53,181 bases of DNA, from NCBI GenBank assembly GCA_903862715.1, contig CAIOYY010000083.1, positions 1 to 53,181 of the forward strand. Reading direction: 5' to 3'. Below are positions 25,333 through 33,982 of the stretch, piece after piece. The DNA comes from an uncultured Alphaproteobacteria bacterium (GTDB lineage: Bacteria > Pseudomonadota > Alphaproteobacteria > Micropepsales > Micropepsaceae). Under the pieces are notes generated by a model, which had not been told where the DNA came from, did no database searches, and saw only the letters and a list, made by a program, of their open reading frames with translations. The position numbers and the translations under genes are program-made. Every line of letters begins with the position of its first letter. Position 1 is the first letter of the stretch.

Positions 25333-26255
25333 GGAGCCAATCGCACATCGACGGGAAGGCCGGGACGCAAGGCAAGGCCACCTTCGGCCCGCGCTTCCGC
25401 CTTGAACACAAGCTTCTCGCGGTTGCCGATGCTGTAGATCACGGGTGGCGTGAACTCCGCTTCGCGCGCGATGAAGGCGATATTCGCGGTCAGGTTTTCC
25501 GGGCAGCCATCGCAGGACAGCGTCACCGCATCACCGATCTGCAGCGTCGCCACGTCCTCTTCGGGAATGAAAAAACGCACATAGATGTTCTGCGGCGGCA
25601 ATATTGACAGTACCGGCGCGCCGCTGCCCGCATATTCTCCAGCATGGAAATAAATGTCCTGCACGGTTCCCGCGACGCGTGCGGTCACATTGCGTTCCGC
25701 CAACGTGAATTCGACGCCGGCGAGCATCGCTTCGGCCTCTGCGATGGCCGCCTGCGCGCCCGCGCGCTGCGCCTCGGCGCTCGCGCGCTGGGCGACGGCG
25801 CCTGCGCGGCGCGCACGCGCAGCTTCCAGGGCAGCCTGCGCCTGTTCCAGTTCGCGTCTCGGCGAGGCCCCGATATCGACCAGGCCCTGCTGGCGTTCGA
25901 ATTCGCGCTGGCTGCGGGTCGCTTCCGCGTCGGCCTCGGCGCGGGCGGCCATAGCGCTTGCCCCCGTCGCTTCGGCCGCCGCGATCTGCGCGCGTGCGGA
26001 TTCAATCGCGGCCAGCGCAGTGTCGCGCGCGGCGATCTCGCGGGTCGCATCCAGCGTGAACAGCACATCGCCGATCGCGACGTCCTCTCCACGCATAACC
26101 TCAAGGCTCGTCACCCAGCCGGGCTGCGGCGGCGCGACAAAGGCTTCCTCACCTTCGGCATAGCCCAGCCAGCCACGTTCCTCACGGGCGTCGCAGGCGG
26201 CGAGTGCGAGCGCCGCCGACAGCACAAGCGAAATTCTTCCCCCGCGCATCATCAT
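25329..26255 (-). CDS. HlyD/YbhG-type membrane-fusion lipoprotein of the efflux operon
   Basis: 308 residues, lipobox LALAAC. Lipoyl-like half (PGWVTSLEVMRGEDVAIGDVLFTLD), an Ala/Glu/Arg-rich coiled-coil hairpin at about 78-190, the second lipoyl half (TARVAGTVQDIYFHAGEY), then a beta-barrel domain ending RPGLPVDVRLAP. It bridges the ABC permease to an outer-membrane exit duct; no outer-membrane factor is encoded nearby. Coupled to tetR and to the ATPase through ATGA overlaps. Confidence 0.92.
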   Translation of the reverse strand: MMMRGGRISLVLSAALALAACDAREERGWLGYAEGEEAFVAPPQPGWVTSLEVMRGEDVAIGDVLFTLDATREIAARDTALAAIESARAQIAAAEATGASAMAARAEADAEATRSQREFERQQGLVDIGASPRRELEQAQAALEAARARRAGAVAQRASAEAQRAGAQAAIAEAEAMLAGVEFTLAERNVTARVAGTVQDIYFHAGEYAGSGAPVLSILPPQNIYVRFFIPEEDVATLQIGDAVTLSCDGCPENLTANIAFIAREAEFTPPVIYSIGNREKLVFKAEARAEGGLALRPGLPVDVRLAP

Positions 26256-26929
26256 GTCTCCTTTGCCAGGCCCTTGAGAAGCGTTGCAATATGGGCTTCC
26301 ACCAGCCCTTCATAGTCGTAGGGTTCGCTATCGAATTTCGCGAAGGTCGTGCGCCAGATGGCGATCAGCAGAATCGGCGCCACGGCCAGCCGCGCCGCAT
26401 GCTCTTTCGCGATCATGCGGAATTCACCGCGCGCCATTCCGGTTTCCATCACCTCGCCCAGAAGCGCGATGCCGCGCGCGATGATTTCCTCGCGGTACAT
26501 TTTGGCGAGTTCCGGAAAATTGCCGGCCTCCGAAATAACGATCTTGGGAAGCACCACATCTTCGGAGGTGCTCATCACCTCTCCGAAATGGCGCAGCAAC
26601 TGGGTAAGGAGTTCCGCCGAAGTGCCGCGATGGCTGCGCAGCGTTTCCCCGAACACGCCGATGCGGCTCGCCAGGCGCTCCATCACCAGCGCCTTGAAAA
26701 CCGCTTTCTTGCTTTCGAAGTAAAGATAGATCGTTCCCTTCGAGACGCCCGCCCGCAAGGCGATGTCATCAAGGCGCGTCGCCGCGAACCCTTTTTCGGC
26801 GAACACCGAAAGGGCCGCCGCCAGAATTTCCTGCGGACGCGCATCCTTGCGCCGCCGCCAGCGGGCGGTCTCAACCGCCTCGCCGGCCGGTTTCGCGCGG
26901 TCCAGTTTTCGCTTGAAGGGAGTGCCCAT
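26252..26929 (-). CDS. TetR-family repressor of the efflux operon
   Basis: 225 residues from the ATG at 26929; the open frame extends 17 codons upstream, but that part encodes a hydrophobic run and overlaps the operator. N-terminal helix-turn-helix at about 33-80 (TRLDDIALRAGVSKGTIYLYFESK), then a ligand-binding helical domain. First gene of a four-gene operon (tetR, MFP, ATPase, permease) in which every junction is a 4-base overlap. A palindrome at 26949-26958 immediately upstream is the obvious autoregulatory site. The inducer is unknown. Confidence 0.93.
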   Translation of the reverse strand: MGTPFKRKLDRAKPAGEAVETARWRRRKDARPQEILAAALSVFAEKGFAATRLDDIALRAGVSKGTIYLYFESKKAVFKALVMERLASRIGVFGETLRSHRGTSAELLTQLLRHFGEVMSTSEDVVLPKIVISEAGNFPELAKMYREEIIARGIALLGEVMETGMARGEFRMIAKEHAARLAVAPILLIAIWRTTFAKFDSEPYDYEGLVEAHIATLLKGLAKET

Positions 26930-26948
26930 CATCACCATATAAAATAAC

Positions 26949-26958
26949 TGACCGGTCA
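26949..26958. promoter_or_regulatory. Putative TetR operator
   Basis: Perfect 10-base palindrome TGACCGGTCA in an AT-rich setting, 20 bases upstream of the tetR start, with TATATT-like elements beside it. TGACC-GGTCA cores are typical of TetR sites. Probably controls the whole efflux operon. Confidence 0.65.
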
Positions 26959-27087
26959 TTAATATAATGAGGAGTGCCAAGACGCAAGCCGGCGCGTTAA
27001 AATACCTAAGGAGCGGGCACTCCTTGAACCAATTGGGCTCTCAGTCCGTATCACTGATCCCGGCAATAAAAGGAAAAGGTGCTTCGC

Positions 27088-27672
27088 ATGACCCATGTCA
27101 CGCCTCGGCTCGAAAGCCGAACCGGCCACCGCACCGGTAAAGCTGCAGCGCTGTCTCTCGCGCTGGCCGGTGCAATGCTGGTCGCCGCCTGCCAGACCGG
27201 GCCTGTCTATCGTGAGCGCGGTCCGGGCGACAATGTCGGTTACACCGATCAGCGTCTCACTGAAAATCGCTACCGCGTCACCTTTGCGGGCGGCAACAAT
27301 GTCGCGCGCGAAGAAGTGGAAGATTATCTGTTACGCCGCGCCGCCGAAGTGACGCTGGAGAACGGCTATTCGCATTTCGTGTTCGATGCGCGCGATACCA
27401 ACGCCGAAACCCATTACCGCAATGATTTCGGTCCGCGCACGCGATTCGGTCTTGGCTTTGGTTCGTTCGGCCCCTCGCCCTGGTACTATTCCAGTTTCGC
27501 GTTCGATCCGCTTTACGATCGTGACTTAAGGCCGATCACGCGTTTCGATGCCTATTCGGAAATCGTGATGCTGGATGCGGCCCAGGCCGAAAATGTCCCT
27601 GGCAGCATCGACGCGCGGCAGGTTCTCGGATCGCTGAATCCGCCACCTCCGCCCCCGCCGCCAAACTATTAA
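27088..27672 (+). CDS. CC0125/CC1285-family lipoprotein
   Basis: 194 residues from ATG 27088, with AGGAAAAGG 8 bases upstream; a GTG at 27079 falls inside that site. Lipobox LVAAC. The core GYTDQRLTENRYRVTF, then REEVEDYLLRRAAEVTLENGY, is diagnostic of a lipoprotein family named after Caulobacter proteins. The C-terminus is a Pro run. Function is unknown. It is divergent from the tetR operon. Confidence 0.85.
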   Translation: MTHVTPRLESRTGHRTGKAAALSLALAGAMLVAACQTGPVYRERGPGDNVGYTDQRLTENRYRVTFAGGNNVAREEVEDYLLRRAAEVTLENGYSHFVFDARDTNAETHYRNDFGPRTRFGLGFGSFGPSPWYYSSFAFDPLYDRDLRPITRFDAYSEIVMLDAAQAENVPGSIDARQVLGSLNPPPPPPPPNY

Positions 27673-27686
27673 ATCCTCTGCATTGA

Positions 27687-27718
27687 GGCGAAGCGCCCAT
27701 GTTTTCAGGCGCTTCGCC
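27687..27718 (+). terminator. Hairpin downstream of the lipoprotein gene
   Basis: Perfect 11-bp stem (GGCGAAGCGCC at 27687-27697 with GGCGCTTCGCC at 27708-27718) and 10-base loop, 15 bases after the stop. There is no T run after it, so it may be a transcript-stabilising end rather than an intrinsic terminator. Confidence 0.5.
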
Positions 27719-27821
27719 GATGCGGCGGCCGTATCCCCGATGCGGGGCTCACCCCGGCTGCTTGATCCCGACGCCGGACCTTTCTAAACGTCAGGGCATG
27801 TTCACTGATGCTTGAGGTTCA

Positions 27822-28559
27822 ATGGCGCGCCGCTCCTCTTTGCTTGCAATAGCGATACCGGCGCTCGTCGTCGGCGCGGCGGCTTTGGGCGCGCTTTCTT
27901 TCTTCTATGGTCCCACCGCCGTTTCCAATCTGGCGCCGGAAAATAATGCCGCTCCTGCGGTCGAATCCGGTTTTGTCGGCGCTTCGATCTTCGGCGACTG
28001 GGAATTGCTCTGCACGCCGGGGCCTGAACACGTGCCCACGCCTGCGCCGCTCGACAAGCCCGACCTCGCGGCCCCCGCCGCAACCGAATCCGCCTGCCGC
28101 GTGCGCCACGAAGCCATCGCCGCGCGTGTCCCCGAAACCGCAGCCGGCGAAACCGCTACTGCGCCCGATGGGACGGACAGCGTCGCAACCGACGCTGCGT
28201 CTGCGCCCACTACCGCCGCCAACCCACCACAGGTCATTCTCACGGTCAGTCTCAGTCTCGTCGGTCCGACCAAACGTCCGGCGCTGATGCTGCGTCTCCC
28301 GGCCACGCTGAAACCCGATGACGTCGTGACGTTGCGCGATGACGACAGCTTCGCCATCGATGCCGTGGTGCGCGAATGTGATGAGCAGGAATGCATGGCG
28401 GCGGATTCGCTGACCGATGAAGAATGGATGCGCCTTGTCGCCGCCGACACGTTGCAGGTCGTATTCCCGTTTGACGAAACCCAGCTCGTCTCGGTTGATG
28501 TCGGCGTGAACGGTCTCCCCGCTGCGGTCGCCGCGCTGATCGAAGCCCAGACGAACTAA
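27822..28559 (+). CDS. IalB-like (invasion-associated locus B family) protein
   Basis: 245 residues with an N-terminal membrane anchor or signal (LAIAIPALVVGAAALGAL). IalB-family traits: FGDWELLC near residue 60, a later CRVRHE, LMLRLPATLKP, the Cys pair CDEQEC, and a C-terminal SVDVGVNGLPAAVAAL. The middle holds an Ala/Thr/Pro-rich insert (about 105-140) not usual in short family members. Despite its name, the family is common in free-living alphaproteobacteria and its activity is not known. Stands alone. Confidence 0.75.
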   Translation: MARRSSLLAIAIPALVVGAAALGALSFFYGPTAVSNLAPENNAAPAVESGFVGASIFGDWELLCTPGPEHVPTPAPLDKPDLAAPAATESACRVRHEAIAARVPETAAGETATAPDGTDSVATDAASAPTTAANPPQVILTVSLSLVGPTKRPALMLRLPATLKPDDVVTLRDDDSFAIDAVVRECDEQECMAADSLTDEEWMRLVAADTLQVVFPFDETQLVSVDVGVNGLPAAVAALIEAQTN

Positions 28560-28583
28560 TCGCGCAATTAACACTCTCCTTTT

Positions 28584-28605
28584 CCTTCCCCCTTTGAGGG
28601 GAAGG
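28584..28605. repeat. Intergenic repeat, family B hairpin
   Basis: CCTTCCCC (28584-28591) pairs with GGGGAAGG (28598-28605) around a 6-base loop, followed by GTGAACGGCGAAGCCGGACGG. Same family as 30817 and 39186. It lies between convergent genes. Confidence 0.65.
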
Positions 28606-28648
28606 TGAACGGCGAAGCCGGACGGAAGGAGGGTACTTTCGTTTTACC

Positions 28649-28891
28649 TCAACTCCCTCTTCGCGCACGCAGCACCATGCGCGCTTCGCCACCCATTCGT
28701 TCCATTTCCACCACTTCATGTCCCTCGACATGGCACATATGCGGGATGTCGATGGGCGCCATGGGATCGTCAGTGCGGATTTCCAGAAGCGTCTCGCCCC
28801 CCGCCCGCAGGCGCCGCTTGGCAAGAAGCGCGGGCATGGGGCATTTCAGCCCCCGCAGATCCAGCCGTTCCGGCGCGTCCTTCACGTTCAT
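28649..28891 (-). CDS. TusA-family sulfurtransferase-like protein
   Basis: 80 residues from the ATG at 28891. A short acidic lead, then DLRGLKCPMPALLAKR with the conserved CPxP (Cys17), the TusA/SirA hallmark, and a beta-strand LEIRTDDPMAPIDIPHMC. TusA proteins carry persulfide sulfur for tRNA thiolation or Mo-cofactor work; this paralog may serve any of these. Divergent from the acyl-CoA synthetase. Confidence 0.9.
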   Translation of the reverse strand: MNVKDAPERLDLRGLKCPMPALLAKRRLRAGGETLLEIRTDDPMAPIDIPHMCHVEGHEVVEMERMGGEARMVLRARRGS

Positions 28892-29006
28892 TTGCCGCTT
28901 CCCTGCCCCCGAGAGACGCAAAAGCCCGCCGCCTCTCGCTTGACCTTCTACCGCGCAAACCTATCGTCGTCCTCCATAAGAATGAAGAACGGGGAGCCGA
29001 ACGCCG

Positions 29007-30809
29007 ATGAACCTTTTGCAGCCGCTGCGCCGCGAAGCCGTGTTCGTTTCGGCCATTTTGCGTACCCTCAATCTCACGCATCGCGTCGGCCCCGACGTTA
29101 ATCTGACCATCGCCGACTGGATCGAGCGCTGGGCAACCGTGCGCCCCGATGCGCCCGCGATCCTGCATGAGGACCGTATCGTCTCCTATCGCGAGCTCGA
29201 CGAGGGCGCGAACCGCTATGCGCGCTGGGCGGCATCGCAGGGAATCCAAAAGGGCGATGTGGTCGGCCTCCTGATGGAGAACCGGCCCGAATATGTCATG
29301 GCCTGGCTCGGCATGATGAAGAACGGGTCCATCGCCGCGCTGATCAACACCCATCTGCTTGGCGCGCCGCTTGGCCACTCGGTCGCGCTGGCGAATTCAA
29401 AGCACCTGATCCTGCATGACCGTCTCGCGCCGCATTTGCGCGAAGTGCTTCCCAGTCTCGATACGAAGCCGCTTCTTTGGGTAACGGGCGACGAGGCGCC
29501 GGAAGAAAAGCAGCATGGCGAGGATCTCGATGCGGCGCTGGCCGCGCAATCCGGCGCGTTCATGGGCGCCGACGCCCGCAAACATATTACCTGCCGCGAC
29601 AAGGCGCTCTACATCTACACGTCGGGCACCACCGGCATGCCGAAGGCCGCGAATATCAGCCATATGCGTTTCCTGCATATCATGTCGGCCTTTCAGGGCG
29701 CGGTGAATGCGGGCCCCAATGACCGTATGTACGATGTGCTGCCGCTCTATCATTCGTCAGGCGGCATCTGCGCGCTCGGCCCCGTATTTCTGGGCGGCGG
29801 GTCGCTGGTCGTGCGCGAAAAATTCTCGGCGACCAGCTTCTGGAGCGACTGCACCCGCTACAAGCCGACACTCTTCCAGTATATCGGCGAACTGTGTCGC
29901 TATCTGTTGAACACGCCGCACGATCCCAAAGAGCGCGATCACACCCTGCGCATTGCCATCGGCAATGGCCTGCGCCCTGAAATCTGGCCGCGCTTCAAAA
30001 ACCGCTTTCAGATACCGCACATCATGGAATTTTACGGCGCGACCGAAGGCAATGTCGGCATGATCAATTATGACGGCCAGGTCGGCGCCATCGGCCGCGT
30101 GCCCTGGTATGCGCGGCAGATCCAGAAGGTGCGTCTGGTGCATTACGATGTCGAGAAACAGGAACCGGTACGCGGGCCCGACGGCCTCTGCATTGAGACC
30201 GAAAATGGCGAAGCGGGGGAAGCGATCGGCAAGATCGACCAGAACACCGCCCGCGCCCGTTTCGACGGTTACACAAAAAAGGAAGACACCGAAAAGAAAG
30301 TCCTGCGCAATGTGTTCGCGAAGGATGATCTCTGGTTTCGCACCGGCGATCTGATGCGCCGTGACAGGCACGGCTATTTCTATTTCGTCGACCGCACGGG
30401 CGATTCCTTCCGCTGGAAGGGCGAGAATGTTTCCACCAGCCAGGTCGCAGAAGCGATCTCGTCTTTCTCCGGCATCGAGGAAGCAAATGTCTATGGCGTT
30501 ACGGTGCCCGGCTGGGAAGGCAAGGCCGGCATGGCCGCGCTCGTCACCTCAAAAGGTTTCGTGCTGACCGATTTCGCCGCCCATCTCGAAAAGAACCTGC
30601 CGTCCTATGCGCGCCCCGTTTTTCTGCGCTTTCGCGCCGCCATTGCGGCGACCTCCACTTTCAAGCAGCGAAAAGTCGAATTGCAGAAGGAAGGCTTCGA
30701 TCCGGCGGTCATCAGCGATCCGCTCTATGCCCGCAACGATGCAGGGCAATATGAAAAACTCAACCCTGAGCTTTTCACCCGCATCACCGAGGGCAAAGTG
30801 CAACTGTAG
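29007..30809 (+). CDS. Long-chain acyl-CoA synthetase (very-long-chain/FATP-like AMP-ligase)
   Basis: 600 residues. ANL-superfamily motifs: YIYTSGTTGMPKA (P-loop, about residues 205-217), YHSSGG, MEFYGATEGNVG, WFRTGDLMRRDRHGYFYFVDRTGDSFRWKGENVST, and a C-terminal TSTFKQRK with the catalytic Lys. The long lead and the DRTGDSFRWKGEN form place it with the FATP-like group. It activates fatty acids to acyl-CoA for beta-oxidation or lipid synthesis. Monocistronic, closed by a repeat hairpin. Confidence 0.92.
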   Translation: MNLLQPLRREAVFVSAILRTLNLTHRVGPDVNLTIADWIERWATVRPDAPAILHEDRIVSYRELDEGANRYARWAASQGIQKGDVVGLLMENRPEYVMAWLGMMKNGSIAALINTHLLGAPLGHSVALANSKHLILHDRLAPHLREVLPSLDTKPLLWVTGDEAPEEKQHGEDLDAALAAQSGAFMGADARKHITCRDKALYIYTSGTTGMPKAANISHMRFLHIMSAFQGAVNAGPNDRMYDVLPLYHSSGGICALGPVFLGGGSLVVREKFSATSFWSDCTRYKPTLFQYIGELCRYLLNTPHDPKERDHTLRIAIGNGLRPEIWPRFKNRFQIPHIMEFYGATEGNVGMINYDGQVGAIGRVPWYARQIQKVRLVHYDVEKQEPVRGPDGLCIETENGEAGEAIGKIDQNTARARFDGYTKKEDTEKKVLRNVFAKDDLWFRTGDLMRRDRHGYFYFVDRTGDSFRWKGENVSTSQVAEAISSFSGIEEANVYGVTVPGWEGKAGMAALVTSKGFVLTDFAAHLEKNLPSYARPVFLRFRAAIAATSTFKQRKVELQKEGFDPAVISDPLYARNDAGQYEKLNPELFTRITEGKVQL

Positions 30810-30816
30810 TTCGCTT

Positions 30817-30839
30817 CCTTCCCCCCTTGAGGGGGAAGG
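30817..30839. repeat. Intergenic repeat, family B hairpin
   Basis: CCTTCCCCC (30817-30825) pairs perfectly with GGGGGAAGG (30831-30839) around a 5-base loop, followed by TGCCCGAAGGGCGG. It lies between the convergent acyl-CoA synthetase and purU and could serve as a terminator for both. Confidence 0.7.
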
Positions 30840-30853
30840 TGCCCGAAGGGCGG

Positions 30854-31765
30854 TTACCTAAAAACCACCGTCTTGTTGCCGTTCAGCAGCACGCGGCGCT
30901 CCAGAAAAAGCTTCACCGCCCGCGCCAGCACCATGCGCTCGACATCACGCCCGGCGGCAATCATCTCGGCGGGCGTGTATTTATGCGTCACCGGCGTCAC
31001 ATCCTGTTCGATGATCGGGCCCTCATCCAGCACCGGCGTCACGAAATGCGCCGTTGCGCCGATAAGCTTCACGCCGCGCGCATGCGCCTGGCTATAGGGC
31101 GTCGCGCCCTTGAAGCTCGGCAGAAAGGAATGGTGGATGTTGATCGCGCGGCCTTCCAGCGCCGTGCAGGTCTTGTCCGACAGGATCTGCATATAGCGCG
31201 CGAGCACCACAAGGTCGGCCTTCTCGTTGCCGATCGTTTTCAAAATCTTCTTTTCCTGCGCCGCCTTGGTCGCCTTTGTCACGGGCAGATGATGGAACGG
31301 AATGTCGTAATTCGCCGCCAGCCGGTAACAGTCGCGGTGGTTCGAGATGACGCTGGTTATCTCGCAGTTCAGTTCGCCGATCTGGTAGCGGTACAGAAGA
31401 TCGTGCAGGCAGTGATCGAATTTCGAAACGAGGATGGCGACTTTCGGCCGCTCCTTCAGGTCGTGAATCTCCCAGGCCATACCAAAGCGCGTAGCAACCG
31501 TGGCAAAGGCGGTGCGGAGTTTAGACGGTGTCGCGGATGCCGCGATGGCCGCGAAATGCACCCGCATGAAAAAGCGCTTGGTGTCGGGATCACCAAATTG
31601 CGCGCTGTCCACGATGTTGCAGCCTTCGCCATGCAGGAAGGCCGCCACCGCATGCACGATGCCAAGCGTGTCGGGACAGGATAGGGTGAGGATATAGTCG
31701 CGTGGCTCCGCCAAAGACGCGAAGTTATTCTCGCCCGCCGCTGGTTTTGCTTTTGTCTTTGCCAT
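30854..31765 (-). CDS. purU: Formyltetrahydrofolate deformylase
   Basis: 303 residues from the ATG at 31765 (MAKTKAK); 13 more upstream codons are open but unlikely. N-terminal ACT domain (ILTLSCPDTLGIVHAVAAFL), then a formyltransferase fold with the PurU triad: Asn and His in INIHHSFLPSFKG and Asp in GATAHFVTPVLDEGPII. It hydrolyses 10-formyl-THF to formate and THF, balancing one-carbon pools and feeding PurT. Stands alone. Confidence 0.95.
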   Translation of the reverse strand: MAKTKAKPAAGENNFASLAEPRDYILTLSCPDTLGIVHAVAAFLHGEGCNIVDSAQFGDPDTKRFFMRVHFAAIAASATPSKLRTAFATVATRFGMAWEIHDLKERPKVAILVSKFDHCLHDLLYRYQIGELNCEITSVISNHRDCYRLAANYDIPFHHLPVTKATKAAQEKKILKTIGNEKADLVVLARYMQILSDKTCTALEGRAINIHHSFLPSFKGATPYSQAHARGVKLIGATAHFVTPVLDEGPIIEQDVTPVTHKYTPAEMIAAGRDVERMVLARAVKLFLERRVLLNGNKTVVFR

Positions 31766-31870
31766 GCCGTTTTCGTCCTGTGCCGTAACCGCCGCCCATT
31801 CCATACGGGATGACGCGACGGTCCGCTTATATTTCCTTACCCGGAAAAAGGGAAAGGACGTATCCCATTG

Positions 31871-31927
31871 TTGTCGTCCCCGGCGAGGCGCGTAGCGGCG
31901 AGGGAAGGGGAACCAGGTGCAGACGCG
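31871..31927. repeat. Dispersed intergenic repeat, family A
   Basis: TTGTCGTCCCCGGCGAGGCG, a CGTAGCGGCG turn, then AGGGAAGGGGAACCAGGTGC. It runs up to the stop of the DUF3501 gene. See copies at 38726, 40732 and 41308. Confidence 0.6.
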
Positions 31928-32524
31928 CTACGCCGCAAAATCCCCAGACAGCGCGTCGCGGGTCTGCGGAGATACCACGGCCATGTGGCCGTAATTCTGA
32001 TGCACGATGCCGAGGATGACGGACGCGCCCGGATCGCGGAACGCCGCGATCTGGTCGGGTGTAAAGGTGAATCGCAGCCAATGCACCGATGAGGTTTTCC
32101 CCTCGTCCGTGGTGCGGTCGTCATATTCGGTCGGCGTCGCGCGGATGCGCGTTCCCGCGACTTCCATATAGACCGTCTCCTCGATGCCGCCCAATCTGAG
32201 AAGCGTGGCATTGCGCCGGTTCGCATCCTCAATCTCGAGCATCATCGTCGCGATCAGTTCTGAGCCCTGCGGGATCAGCGGATTATAGGCGGCGAGCTCG
32301 CCGTCGATCTGCTCCGCGCCGCCCTTCTCGATATAGAGCATCTCCTGCACCTGGCCGAGCATGGTATCGTAATTCTCGAAATAGAACGTCGCGAAGGGGC
32401 CGACTTCCACACGGCGGTTTTTCTTCACCGCGACCAATGCCGCTTTCCGCGTCTTGCGGTCCCGTGTGTAAACGTCGATCGGTGCGATATCGCCATGCGT
32501 AATTTTGCGGGCTGATAGAGGCAT
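31928..32524 (-). CDS. DUF3501 family protein
   Basis: 198 residues from the ATG at 32524; it starts 8 bases after the CCG-protein stop. Features: ITHGDIAPIDVYTRDRKTRK, VGPFATFYFENYDTMLGQVQEML, and a PQGSELIATMMLEIED element, matching DUF3501. There are no cysteines and no signal. The family is repeatedly found beside rubrerythrin and CCG-domain Fe-S proteins, as here; its biochemical role is not established. Third gene of an operon starting at the rubrerythrin gene. Confidence 0.85.
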   Translation of the reverse strand: MPLSARKITHGDIAPIDVYTRDRKTRKAALVAVKKNRRVEVGPFATFYFENYDTMLGQVQEMLYIEKGGAEQIDGELAAYNPLIPQGSELIATMMLEIEDANRRNATLLRLGGIEETVYMEVAGTRIRATPTEYDDRTTDEGKTSSVHWLRFTFTPDQIAAFRDPGASVILGIVHQNYGHMAVVSPQTRDALSGDFAA

Positions 32525-32532
32525 GGTGGTCC

Positions 32533-33897
32533 CTAACCTGAAATGCAAAGCCCATAAGCGAGGGCAAAAATCTCGATCGGATGTTCCGGCTTCTGCGCGG
32601 GAAAATCCTTGCCGTCCTTCTCCGCCATTTCCTTCGCGCCATTGTACAAATGGTTTGCCGCCAGCGGACAATCGGAAACGATATGTCCGCGCGCCTGGTT
32701 CACGGCGGTTTTCATCGCCGGGCGGCCGACCTTCTTGGCAATTTTGTGGGTTTCCTTCATCACGCCGAAGGTGCCGCCATGTCCCGAGCAGCGCTCGATG
32801 ACATCGATCGGCGTTTCAGGAATAAGCCGCAGCATCTCGGCTGATTTCGCACCCATATTCTGCGCGCGCGCATGACAGGGCAGATGAACGCTGACGCCTT
32901 CGGGCAGCGGCTTCAGCCCGTCGGGCAGGCCGTTCTTCTTCGCGATATCGACCACATATTCGTCAATGTCGAAGGTCGCCTTGGAAAGGCGCAACACGTT
33001 TTCATTCTCCGGCAGAATAAGCGGCCACTCGAATTTCATCATCAGCCCGCAGGACGCCGTCAGCGCGACGATGTCGAAGCCCTCATCAACCAGCCGGCAG
33101 AGATCCTTAGAAACCTTCTCGGCCTGCGCCGCGACGCGCTTGATGTCGCCCTGTTCCAGAAAGGGCATGCCGCAGCAGCCGGGATAGGCCGCGCGCGTCT
33201 CGACGCCGATATGGTTCAGCACATTGCGCGCCGCCATGCCGGTATCGGGCTTGTTGTAATTCACAAAACAGGTGGCGAAGAGCGCCGCCTTGCGCTTGCC
33301 GTAAGCGGGCGCGGCGCTGTTCGCTTCCACGGGTGTTTTCTTGTCGGCAAGCAGGAAGGTGCGGGCATGGAATTTCGGCAGGTCGGCGTCCCGGTCGATG
33401 CCGAGCACGCGCTCCATTGCGGGCCGCGTAAGTGTGTTGTCTTTCTTCGCCGCCCAATTGGCGAGGGGAGCGACCGGGCGCATCAACGTGCCGTTGCGGT
33501 CGGTTTCGGCCAGCTGGCGCGGCGTGAAGGGCGCGTTGCCCTTCTTCGCTTCGATCGCGCGGTGGCGCAGCATCAGATGGGGAAAGTCGAGCTGGAAGGG
33601 ATGCGGCGGCACATAAGGACACTTCGTCATGAAGCACATGTCGCACAGCGTGCAGGCTTCGACGACCGCGCCGAAATCTTCCGATTTCACGCCGTCCATT
33701 TCTTCCGTCGGGCTGTTGTCGACGAGGTCGAACAGGCGCGGGAAGGAATCGCATAAATTGAAGCAGCGGCGGCATCCATGACAGATATCGAAGACGCGCC
33801 GCATTTCCTTGTCGAGCGCCGCTTCGTCGTAGAAGGACTCTTCCTGCCACGCGATGGGATGCCGAGTCGGGGCCTCTAAGCTTCCTTCACGCGACAT
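32533..33897 (-). CDS. (Fe-S)-binding CCG-domain protein, HdrD/GlpC-like
   Basis: 454 residues from the ATG at 33897. Two [4Fe-4S] ferredoxin-type motifs near the N-terminus: Cys39/42/45/49 (CHGCRRCFNLC) and Cys82/85/88/93 (CTLCDMCFMTKC). Two CCG-like domains follow: YPGCCGMPFLEQGD and HLPCHARAQNMG, the second with a separate CSGHGGTFG segment. This is the layout of heterodisulfide reductase D and GlpC-type electron carriers. It lies between rubrerythrin and DUF3501, so a role in passing electrons to a peroxide-reducing diiron protein is a reasonable inference. An additional in-frame ATG lies 11 codons upstream. Confidence 0.9.
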   Translation of the reverse strand: MSREGSLEAPTRHPIAWQEESFYDEAALDKEMRRVFDICHGCRRCFNLCDSFPRLFDLVDNSPTEEMDGVKSEDFGAVVEACTLCDMCFMTKCPYVPPHPFQLDFPHLMLRHRAIEAKKGNAPFTPRQLAETDRNGTLMRPVAPLANWAAKKDNTLTRPAMERVLGIDRDADLPKFHARTFLLADKKTPVEANSAAPAYGKRKAALFATCFVNYNKPDTGMAARNVLNHIGVETRAAYPGCCGMPFLEQGDIKRVAAQAEKVSKDLCRLVDEGFDIVALTASCGLMMKFEWPLILPENENVLRLSKATFDIDEYVVDIAKKNGLPDGLKPLPEGVSVHLPCHARAQNMGAKSAEMLRLIPETPIDVIERCSGHGGTFGVMKETHKIAKKVGRPAMKTAVNQARGHIVSDCPLAANHLYNGAKEMAEKDGKDFPAQKPEHPIEIFALAYGLCISG

Positions 33898-33937
33898 GGA
33901 ATGTCCTCTGTCAGAAAATCGGATGCGCAATCCTGAA

Positions 33938-33967
33938 TGTCATGGCCCGCTTTCGCGGGCCATGACA
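33938..33967. repeat. Perfect hairpin between rubrerythrin and CCG genes (tail of family A repeat)
   Basis: TGTCATGGCCCGC (33938-33950), TTTC loop, and the exact complement (33955-33967). The same ATGGCCCGCTTT core ends the family A copy at 41308. Lying inside the operon, it could protect the 3' end of the rubrerythrin message or reduce read-through. Confidence 0.75.
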
Positions 33968-33982
33968 GGAGAGAGCAACAGC

